Shown here: one piece after another, positions 32,828 through 39,731 of the stretch
Layout of the letters: each line of letters begins with the position of its first letter
Numbering within the stretch: the first letter of the stretch is position 1
NCBI GenBank assembly: GCA_016699575.1
Contig: CP064979.1
Span: 806,001 to 870,000 of the forward strand
Source of the DNA: Flavobacteriales bacterium
GTDB taxonomy: Bacteria; Bacteroidota; Bacteroidia; Flavobacteriales_F; PHOS-HE28
Length of the DNA stretch: 64,000 bases
Direction of reading: 5' to 3'
Notes under the pieces: model-generated
The model's database searches: none
The model's input: the letters and a program-made list of their open reading frames with translations, nothing else
Told to the model about the DNA's origin: nothing
Position numbers and translations under genes: made by a program

Positions 32828-33445
32828 ATGGAACGTTCATCCCCCCTTGATCGCAGCTGGACCTTAACCGGCGGTTCCTGTGGCATCGCCGCCGTGCTGG
32901 CCTACTTCGGTGCCGCGTTCATTCCGCTGCCGGATACCGCGTCGCTCATCCTCGCCTTCGCCTTCGGGCCGCTGGTGTCCGTCGCGTCCTTGGGACTTGT
33001 CCATGCACTGGAGCAGGGCACGCCGCGCGTAGGCATTCGTATGGCCGGCTTCCTCGGAGCGGCCGCTGGCATCACCGTGCTGGCCATGCTCGCCGTGCAG
33101 CAGGCGCTCTTCGCCGCGCAAGGCAAGATCACGGAAGGTGATCCCTCGCGTGCATCGTTGATCGCGTTGGGCGACGCCGTCCACTTTGGGCTCGACATCG
33201 CGTGGGACTGCCTCATCGCTGCGAGCATCACGCTCTTCGCGATCCACTTCTGGCGCGATTCCAATTTCGGTAAGGTGCTCAGTGTGTTGGGTGTGCTCTG
33301 CGGGATTGGCCTCTTCGCCATCAACATAGCCGCATTCCCGCATCCGCCCGACAGCATCGGCCTGCTGGACATGGGGCCGTTCTGCGCGTTGTGGATGTTG
33401 ATGGTGTACGGGTGGATGCTGCGCGCTGCACGAGCGAGTTCGTGA
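32828..33445 (+). CDS. Integral membrane protein of unknown function
   Basis: 205 residues from the ATG at 32828 (MERSSPLDRSW). About six hydrophobic segments are visible (e.g. GIAAVLAYFGAAFIPL, LILAFAFGPLVSVASLGLV, MAGFLGAAAGITVLAMLAV and VLGVLCGIGLFAINIA). It is divergent from the S41 gene with ~74 bp between starts. No family was recognised. Confidence 0.75.
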   Translation: MERSSPLDRSWTLTGGSCGIAAVLAYFGAAFIPLPDTASLILAFAFGPLVSVASLGLVHALEQGTPRVGIRMAGFLGAAAGITVLAMLAVQQALFAAQGKITEGDPSRASLIALGDAVHFGLDIAWDCLIAASITLFAIHFWRDSNFGKVLSVLGVLCGIGLFAINIAAFPHPPDSIGLLDMGPFCALWMLMVYGWMLRAARASS

Positions 33446-33498
33446 ACGGTGGTCGGCAACTGCGTAGCGCAGCGACTTCCACGAAAGGACCAAGTAGC

Positions 33499-35094
33499 TC
33501 AGCGAGGCGGCGCGAATAGCTTGCCGGACCGCATCTTGCCATCACCGCGGTGCAGTTGCCAGAAGATCATACCGGCCGCCCGATCAGGCAATGCGATGCG
33601 ATGTTCCGATGCGCCGTTCAAGCGCGCTTGGAGCAGCGTTCGGCCGATGGCGTCCGTGAGCGAAAGCAGTCCCGTTATTCCCTCGGGATCACGGAGCACC
33701 AGTAAGTTTTCATCCAGGTAAAGGCGCAGACCGTCAACAAGCGTCGAAGCGCTTTGACCGGTGCTGATGTCGGCATCGAGACGGCCCACCCACAGATCGG
33801 GCGTGGATACGCCCACCAACGTATCGGCACCGAGCACCATCGTGGACCCTGCAGTGCCGGCCACGAAGAGCTCTTCACCAACACCGTACGATATGGCCAG
33901 CCCTTGGTCGCCCAGCGCGCTGCCGAAGCCCATGGCCGAAAGGAACTGGCCCGCGGTATCGATCTCGGCGACGTACACGTCGTTCATCGCCGGTGCGGGT
34001 AGTACGAAGCCTCCCAATGTCGGGGCGTTCACGAAGTAGTTTCCGGTAAGGGCGAGGCGATCACCAGCGGGTGCGAGGTCCATGTCATACACTTCCATGT
34101 ACGCGACCGATGCCATGCTCAGGGCCCAGAGCCACTGGCCGCTGCCGTCCAGCTTGGCCATCCATCCATCGTTGTTGGCACCGGTGGCCGTGAACTGGAA
34201 AGCGCCGAACGTGGCGGTGTTGCGATAGGTGCCGGCCACGTACACGTTCCCCGACGCGTCGGCGCAGATACCGAAGCCTTTATCCCAGTGGCTTCCGCCG
34301 CCGCGCACCGCCCACTCCCACGTTCCTGATGAACCGAGACGCGCCACGAAGGCATCGTAGAAGGTGCCGGCCACATTGATGATGTGCGTGCCGAAGGTGC
34401 CCGTGCTGTAGCAACGTCCGGTGATCACCAGGTCGCCATCGGGCATCACATCCATGGCGTAGGCATCCACCGAGCTTCCTGAGCTTGTCGCCGTTGCCGA
34501 CCAACCCTGCACGCCTTGACCGGTGAAACGGTACACCGCCAGATCAGTGCCCCAACGGCAACCCAGCAGGATGTCGTCGTTCGCATCCACCTTCACCAGG
34601 AAGCCCTCGGTGCTCACGGGGTCGGCCACCCCGCTCACCCAGTTCCATTGACCCATATGAGAAAGCGCGGCCACGAAGGCTTGCGTACCGAACGGCTGGG
34701 CCGCGAGTGATAGGGCGCCGAACTGCGCTGCATCGCCGTTGTGCGCCACCGTGCCGCACACGATGATCTCGCCTGTGTTGCGGTACGCCACGTCGTGGAT
34801 GGTCACATCCGCGGTGTGATGCGCTTCGGCCGTCCATTGCACGTTGCCATCGGCGGGATCCAGTTGTTGCACGAAGGCATCGCCCTGGCCACTGCTGGTG
34901 AGCGTGGTGCCATGGGCATCGATGGTGTTCTCGTAATTCCCCAGCATGTGCACTGCACCTGATGGCGCCCAGGAAACGGAGGCGAACTCGGAACCGGCGC
35001 TGCCCGCACCCCATGCCCATGCCCACGTGAGCGATTGCCCGTGCAGGGTGAACGTGAGCGGGACGACCAGAAAGGTGGTGAGCAGCGTGCGCAT
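33499..35094 (-). CDS. Secreted beta-repeat protein with T9SS type-A sorting domain
   Basis: 531 residues. Signal peptide RTLLTTFLVVPLTFTLHGQ. The body is a series of ~50-residue beta-propeller-like repeats of the SBBP type (e.g. GTFYDAFVARLGSSGTWEWAV, NNDGWMAKLDGSGQWLWAL, VYVAGTYRNTATFGAFQF). The C-terminal ~80 residues are a T9SS sorting domain (LRLYLDENLLVLRDPEG...GMIFWQLHRGDGKMRSGKLF). It is predicted to be secreted or surface-bound, with unknown ligand. It ends 53 bp after the convergent membrane-protein gene. Confidence 0.85.
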   Translation of the reverse strand: MRTLLTTFLVVPLTFTLHGQSLTWAWAWGAGSAGSEFASVSWAPSGAVHMLGNYENTIDAHGTTLTSSGQGDAFVQQLDPADGNVQWTAEAHHTADVTIHDVAYRNTGEIIVCGTVAHNGDAAQFGALSLAAQPFGTQAFVAALSHMGQWNWVSGVADPVSTEGFLVKVDANDDILLGCRWGTDLAVYRFTGQGVQGWSATATSSGSSVDAYAMDVMPDGDLVITGRCYSTGTFGTHIINVAGTFYDAFVARLGSSGTWEWAVRGGGSHWDKGFGICADASGNVYVAGTYRNTATFGAFQFTATGANNDGWMAKLDGSGQWLWALSMASVAYMEVYDMDLAPAGDRLALTGNYFVNAPTLGGFVLPAPAMNDVYVAEIDTAGQFLSAMGFGSALGDQGLAISYGVGEELFVAGTAGSTMVLGADTLVGVSTPDLWVGRLDADISTGQSASTLVDGLRLYLDENLLVLRDPEGITGLLSLTDAIGRTLLQARLNGASEHRIALPDRAAGMIFWQLHRGDGKMRSGKLFAPPR

Positions 35095-35205
35095 GAAGGG
35101 GATCGGTTGACGGGCAGACGAAGTAAGGTCTATTCGGTTGTCGGCGCGCCGTGAACTTCGTTCCCGATGAATGCCGGTCTATGGATCGGGTAAATGGAAG
35201 CGGGT

Positions 35206-35277
35206 TCATACCAGCAGGCTCAGCGGCTTGCCTTCGTAGGCCTTGAAGCGCTGGGCTAGGGTCGCCTCCTCAATGTT
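35206..35277 (-). pseudogene. 3' remnant of an HNH endonuclease gene
   Basis: The reverse strand reads EATLAQRFKAYEGKPLSLLV and stop. This matches EATVSQNFKNYEDKPLTIPA near the C-terminus of the intact HNH protein at 36267-37052 in 12 of 20 positions. Only this tail survives; upstream sequence is unrelated. It indicates a second, lost HNH copy next to the defence island. The rest of 35095-35313 has no gene. Confidence 0.65.
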
Positions 35278-35313
35278 AGTGGGACATCGTCTTTGGGCTG
35301 AGCATGCGCATGC

Positions 35314-36174
35314 TCACCATCCGAAGCTCAGATAGAACAGGCTCTCCTCCTTCCCCCACTTCAGGTAGGCGGTGTATCTGCCGTAGGGCATGTCGGTCAC
35401 ATCCACCCAGGTGCTGGTCTCGCCATCCGGCGGCATGTCCACACGAAGGCTCATCGCCTTGCTCGGTACACCGGTACTGTCCTGAAGGAACAATTCGAAA
35501 TGGGTGCTCGGCCCGCTGGCGGGGAACTCCAGCAAGTGCCGTGCGTAGTTGGGGTCGCGATCGATGACAATGCCCACTGCACCGGTACGCAACCCGTCCA
35601 TCTCGAGCGTGAACGAATGGCGTGCGGTATCGTAAAGCGCGAGCACTTCAGCGCGCCGCGATGCCCACAGCGCATCCAAACGTTCGGTGTTCGCGATGCT
35701 CTGCGCCTCCTGCACCAGATCGATATTGGTGAACCAACCCTTGCGGAATGGCAGCAGCACAGGTGGACGTGGTGGCACACCGAGCTTGGCGGCCCGCTCC
35801 AACATGAGCGTCTCCAAGCGCCCGTCCTGGTTCAGGTCCACGATCATGGTGTCCGTTCCTCGCAGCACGATCAGCTTGTTATCCGGATAACCGAAGATCC
35901 GGTCCATTTCCACCACCATCAACGGAGCGCCGTTCACCTTGATGCATGGGGTCAAGCTGCGCGGCTGACCTGGGAAGTGAACAGTCCATCGAGGATCGGT
36001 CACGGTCCAATACTGCCCGCGCCCGATGTACTCCACACGGTAGGTGCCCTTCAACGGTGTGAGCGTAGGACCGTCCTCGACGAAGGCGTAGTTGTACCGG
36101 AAGGAAAGCCGGTCGTACTGCGCTCCGGCATCGACGCAACCGGTAAGGAGCAGGAAGATGAGAAGGTGGCGCAT
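35314..36174 (-). CDS. Predicted lipoprotein of unknown function
   Basis: 286 residues from the ATG complementary to 36172-36174. The lipoprotein signal ends LLLTGC. The mature region contains short beta-rich segments, an EF-hand-like DLNQDGRLETLMLERAAK (~110-130) and a C-terminal GRYTAYLKWGKEESLFYLSF. No enzymatic motif was recognised. It lies between the HNH remnant and the intact HNH gene, so it may have been carried with the defence cargo. Confidence 0.7.
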   Translation of the reverse strand: MRHLLIFLLLTGCVDAGAQYDRLSFRYNYAFVEDGPTLTPLKGTYRVEYIGRGQYWTVTDPRWTVHFPGQPRSLTPCIKVNGAPLMVVEMDRIFGYPDNKLIVLRGTDTMIVDLNQDGRLETLMLERAAKLGVPPRPPVLLPFRKGWFTNIDLVQEAQSIANTERLDALWASRRAEVLALYDTARHSFTLEMDGLRTGAVGIVIDRDPNYARHLLEFPASGPSTHFELFLQDSTGVPSKAMSLRVDMPPDGETSTWVDVTDMPYGRYTAYLKWGKEESLFYLSFGW

Positions 36175-36266
36175 GGTGCAACGGTACACCGAAGATGCGG
36201 AGAGGTTCGTTGAGGCCGATCGGTCAACGACCCGTCAACGGCGTGCAGATAAAGCACTGGCGGGCG

Positions 36267-37052
36267 CTACTTCCCGAACACCGTGCTCCGGTGGTACTCC
36301 AAGTATTCGGCCTTGGGGCCCGCCGCCTCGGCGGGAATGGTCAGTGGCTTGTCTTCGTAGTTCTTGAAGTTCTGGCTCACGGTCGCTTCTGCGAAGTGGT
36401 CGCGGAGCGACTGGGCACACACTAGGCGTAGGTCGGTATCGAAGGTGATGAGGCCGCGGTCGGAGGCGCGGTCGTGGAGGGCGTTGAGGGCGATGCCGTT
36501 CTGGGTATCGAGGCGGTGCTCTTCGGCCGCGTTCCACGGAATGATGTGCGAGGCTACCAGAAGCTCGCGCACGGCAAGGCCCGTGACGGCGCAACGGCCT
36601 TGATAGGCGTTGAGCACCGCTTGGCGGAAGTAGCGTTGACCGCGCCGGACCTTCACCGAAGCTGTGCTCTCGGTGGGGCCATCGGGAACGCGCAGCACTT
36701 TGCCATCCGCTTGCACTTCGATGGGTGCGTCGGCGTCGCCGGTCATCAGTTGGGCCAGGAGTGCCTCACTCTCCGGGGCCAGTTCGTTCAGGTTGGCGTG
36801 GTACTCCGCCCACATCGCCCGGTCGAACTCGCTCGCACCTTCCAGTCCCTTGCGACCGGTCTTGCGGAACTCGGGATCGATGGAAGCGAGGTTGCTGAGC
36901 TTCATGGGCAGCGCGGAAGGCTTGCGCCCCATGCGCTCACTGATCTCCACGAGCATCTTGTTCTTCGCGTGGAACTTGCCGAAGGCCACCTTGTGGTAGA
37001 GGTTCAGCGCGATCAGCAGTTGCGAGCGGGTCCAGTCGGTGCGGGTGGGCAT
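36267..37052 (-). CDS. HNH endonuclease, last gene of the restriction operon
   Basis: 261 residues. The N-terminal ~90 residues (MPTRTDWTRSQLLIALNLYHK...FGKFHAKNKMLVEISERMGRKPSALPMKLSNLASIDPE) form a helical DNA-contact domain often joined to HNH domains. The HNH motif is at ~155-205: CAVTGLAVRELLVASHIIPW (first His), then NGIALNALHDRASDRGLITF (Asn and His). It starts 27 bp after the TIR gene and follows the same direction as the methyltransferase and endonuclease. It is probably an additional DNA nuclease in the island; specificity unknown. A 3' remnant of a relative lies at 35206. Confidence 0.87.
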   Translation of the reverse strand: MPTRTDWTRSQLLIALNLYHKVAFGKFHAKNKMLVEISERMGRKPSALPMKLSNLASIDPEFRKTGRKGLEGASEFDRAMWAEYHANLNELAPESEALLAQLMTGDADAPIEVQADGKVLRVPDGPTESTASVKVRRGQRYFRQAVLNAYQGRCAVTGLAVRELLVASHIIPWNAAEEHRLDTQNGIALNALHDRASDRGLITFDTDLRLVCAQSLRDHFAEATVSQNFKNYEDKPLTIPAEAAGPKAEYLEYHRSTVFGK

Positions 37053-37079
37053 GGAGTGAGTCTTTGGCTCGCCAGCACT

Positions 37080-37586
37080 CTACTTAAACTCCTCTGAGTA
37101 ATCCACGGCCGCATAAACATCTTCAAGCGCAGAACGCAGCTTATGGAAGGTGGTCTCAATGAAGCCCTCCGTGTAACCCAGGTACTCTATTCCCGATAGG
37201 TCGGAAACCTCATTAATGTCCACCGACTGTTCCTTCAACAGAACAACGCCATGCACGCCGGTCCCCTTATGTAGCTTGCGGAACACAGGCCGACATTCAC
37301 CGATCTCAAGAATGACGTTCTGTCGTGTACGGGCCTTCCCATTCGCCAGCCGGTCATCGGGGGACATAATCGCGACGGCGCAATCAGATGCTTCTATCGC
37401 TCGACGGACCTTCTTGTTCAGCACGTCTCCGGTGTAGACTTCCTTGATGACTATGGCATCGTAGTCCAGGTCATCCTTAATGAAGCGTTCGACCTTCCGC
37501 CAATCCTCAGACCGACCGTGAATGATGAACACCGTGAACTCGTGTTCGTCGCCGTCACTATCGAGGTAGGTCGTGTACTTCGGCAT
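37080..37586 (-). CDS. TIR-like (CAP12/Pycsar-effector type, PF10137-like) protein
   Basis: 168 residues from MPKYTTYLD (ATG complementary to 37584-37586), 4 bp after the endonuclease stop. It has the PF10137 pattern: FTVFIIHGRSEDWRKVERFI at the first strand, an Ile-rich second strand, then VAIMSPDDRLANGKARTRQNVILEIG (TPDD..RQNVI.E.G in the family) and a C-terminal DLSGIEYLGYTEG. Such domains occur as NAD+-degrading effectors in anti-phage systems. No cyclase, STING or Argonaute partner is near. Here it sits between a type II endonuclease and an HNH nuclease, which suggests a restriction-linked abortive effector. The activity is inferred. Confidence 0.85.
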   Translation of the reverse strand: MPKYTTYLDSDGDEHEFTVFIIHGRSEDWRKVERFIKDDLDYDAIVIKEVYTGDVLNKKVRRAIEASDCAVAIMSPDDRLANGKARTRQNVILEIGECRPVFRKLHKGTGVHGVVLLKEQSVDINEVSDLSGIEYLGYTEGFIETTFHKLRSALEDVYAAVDYSEEFK

Positions 37587-37590
37587 CGCA

Positions 37591-38586
37591 CTACGAATAC
37601 GGACCCATGAACCTTGGCCCATTCAGATGCTGCAAGTGTTCAGGTCTATCAGCGGTCCACACTTCAGTCTCGTAAGCGATCTGGTCGGCGTACTTCGCAT
37701 GGGCCTTGCGCGTGAGGAAGGCCGTGACATACACTATGCCCGCCTTGCAGCCTTTGAGCAACTTCTTCAGTTCCATCAAGCGCAGTTCGCTGATCGGTCC
37801 CGAGCTATGCACGGCCTCAATCACATAGAGCCACTTCTTCGATTTGCTGTACGCAATGATGTCCGGAAGCTCGTCATGCGACAAGTCGAAGAAGCCCAAT
37901 TCCTTCAGGCGTTCGCGCTCGATGTGCAAGAGCTTGTTGGATGTGTCGCCGACATACAACACCTCGGCTCCATTGCCCCAGAGCGGAAGGAACTGTTCGA
38001 TGATGGCTTTCTGAAGTTCGTTGTGCTTGCCCAATGACAGTTCCAACTTCCCACCGCCTGGGAGTGTGACCGGAATGCGCTCCATGTCGCGCTTGCGCAA
38101 AAGCGATTCGGCCAGGCTCGGACGGTTCTTGTTGAAGGCGGCAAGGTTCTTTGCCCAAGCTGGTGTTCCGTACGTACGGATCAGCGCGGCGAAGTCCGGC
38201 GCAAGTGCATAGCCGCGTGTCGGGTCATTGGTTGCTCGACCTGGGTTGTCCCCGCTGTTGACGATGACGCCCGCTACTACTGCCAGCTTCAAGTCTTTCC
38301 GGCGAACGTCGTCGTACGAACCAGACGAGATGTTCTCCTCGAAGTGCTTGTTCACGAAGGGTATCACTTCGCGTGTCTTCAGGTGGCGACCGTCCTTCAC
38401 GCTCTTTGCCGCGCTCCACTTCTTGGTGACGCCCGCCACAGCCATCATGCAAGCGGCCATGCGTTCACGGCGGCGGATCGGTTCCGCAGCAGCCGGGATG
38501 CCCACAGCGATCAAAATGTCCAACGCTTCATTGAGCACGCGCTTCACGGCGGCGCTCTTCGTGGTCTCCGGCAGATAGTCCTTCAT
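37591..38586 (-). CDS. BsuBI/PstI-family type II restriction endonuclease
   Basis: 331 residues. The family core is in the C-terminal half: LSLGKHNELQKAIIEQFLP, AEVLYVGDTSNKLLH, ELPDIIAYSKSKKWLYVIEA, then VHSSGPIS. These supply the D...E-x-K-like metal site of this PD-(D/E)xK group. The N-terminal half is helical (ILIAVGIPAAAEPIRRRERMAACMMAVAG) and resembles the usual DNA-contact domain. Its start overlaps the methyltransferase stop (TGATG), so the pair is co-translated. Prototype enzymes cut CTGCAG; the recognition site here is not proven. Confidence 0.9.
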   Translation of the reverse strand: MKDYLPETTKSAAVKRVLNEALDILIAVGIPAAAEPIRRRERMAACMMAVAGVTKKWSAAKSVKDGRHLKTREVIPFVNKHFEENISSGSYDDVRRKDLKLAVVAGVIVNSGDNPGRATNDPTRGYALAPDFAALIRTYGTPAWAKNLAAFNKNRPSLAESLLRKRDMERIPVTLPGGGKLELSLGKHNELQKAIIEQFLPLWGNGAEVLYVGDTSNKLLHIERERLKELGFFDLSHDELPDIIAYSKSKKWLYVIEAVHSSGPISELRLMELKKLLKGCKAGIVYVTAFLTRKAHAKYADQIAYETEVWTADRPEHLQHLNGPRFMGPYS

Positions 38587-39599
38587 CAGAACAAAGAAAG
38601 TTCCCGGTTCGGCTTCACCTTGCTCCGCTTGATGGCCTTCGCATCACCGGCCGGAAGCGCATAGCACGCCTTCACCGCTTGGGCGATGTGGTACGCAAGC
38701 ATCGGCGGTACCGCGTTACCGATCTGATTGAACTGCTGCGTTTCATTGCCCTTGAACTCGAAGTGGTCGGGGAAACTCTGCAAGCGTGCAGCCTCGCGAA
38801 CGATCACGCGGCGACGACGGCCATCCGCCAAACGAACGCGGTGCATGTCGCCAGTAGCGCCAGCGAGGTTGCGGCAAGTGAGCGTGCGCGCCGGACGATC
38901 CGCGTAGAGGTCGCGCGGGTTGATGCAGTGCGAAGCCTTCTCGTACTTGGCCACGTAGGCGTCCATCGCTGCGTTGAGGAACTTGCTCTCGGGCGGCACG
39001 GTGTGCATCAGATCGCCGATTGCCTCGCCGACGGTGACCTTTTGCTTCTCCTTGGCCGGGAAGGTGAACGATGACCGATGGCCGACAACGAAAAGTCGCT
39101 CGCGGTTCTGCGGCACACCGTGGTTCACGGCGTTCAGAAGCTTGTAGTCCACGAGGTAGCCCAGCTTGGCGAACTCCTCCAGGATCAGCTCGAAGTACCA
39201 CTTGTTGCTATAGAGCAGGCCGCGCACGTTCTCGAACATGAACACTTTGGGTTGGAGCCGCTTTACCGCATCAATGAAGATGGGAAAGCCGTCGCGGGCG
39301 TCCTCGATGCCGCGCTGGTTACCGCCCACGCTGAAGGGCTGGCATGGCGGACCACCGATCACGATATCTGCTTGTGGAAAGTCGAAGCCGACCTCCAGCT
39401 TCACGGCGTAGCACTCGCTGCCCAGGTTGTGGCGGTAGCTCTCGGCTGCCGGGCCGTTCATCTCGAAGCCGATGGTCTTGAAGCCAGCGGCCTCAAAGCC
39501 CAAGGCCAAACCGCCGCAGCCCGCGAACAGGTCCAGCACCACAGCCTCTTCCGTGTGGCACGGAACCAATATCTCGTTGATCTCCTCGATGTATCCCAT
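38586..39599 (-). CDS. DNA (cytosine-5)-methyltransferase of the type II system
   Basis: 337 residues with all main m5C motifs: I DLFAGCGGLALGFEAAGF, IV GGPPCQPFS (catalytic Cys ~83), VI FENVRGL, VIII QNRERLFVVG, IX REAARLQSFPD, X NQIGNAVPP. The target-recognition region lies between VIII and IX (~185-270). It protects host DNA from the overlapping endonuclease. Pairing with a BsuBI/PstI-family enzyme is notable because the prototype partners are N6-adenine methyltransferases. First gene of the four-gene minus-strand operon; 132 bp separate it from the upstream gene. Confidence 0.95.
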   Translation of the reverse strand: MGYIEEINEILVPCHTEEAVVLDLFAGCGGLALGFEAAGFKTIGFEMNGPAAESYRHNLGSECYAVKLEVGFDFPQADIVIGGPPCQPFSVGGNQRGIEDARDGFPIFIDAVKRLQPKVFMFENVRGLLYSNKWYFELILEEFAKLGYLVDYKLLNAVNHGVPQNRERLFVVGHRSSFTFPAKEKQKVTVGEAIGDLMHTVPPESKFLNAAMDAYVAKYEKASHCINPRDLYADRPARTLTCRNLAGATGDMHRVRLADGRRRRVIVREAARLQSFPDHFEFKGNETQQFNQIGNAVPPMLAYHIAQAVKACYALPAGDAKAIKRSKVKPNRELSLF

Positions 39600-39731
39600 C
39601 TCACGTTGCCGACTTCCTTGGCGATCGGCGTGGTGACAAAGTAAGGGTCAGCCTGCATCCTGGACGAGGCTTATGTGATCGCGCCGACGAGGTATCGGGC
39701 GTGGGCAAGGTGAAAATAAAGCGGTCGATTC

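Noticed and set aside
37080..37586. Full CBASS or Pycsar system
   Set aside because: No nucleotide cyclase, ubiquitin-like or other partner is present, only the TIR-like protein inside a restriction operon.
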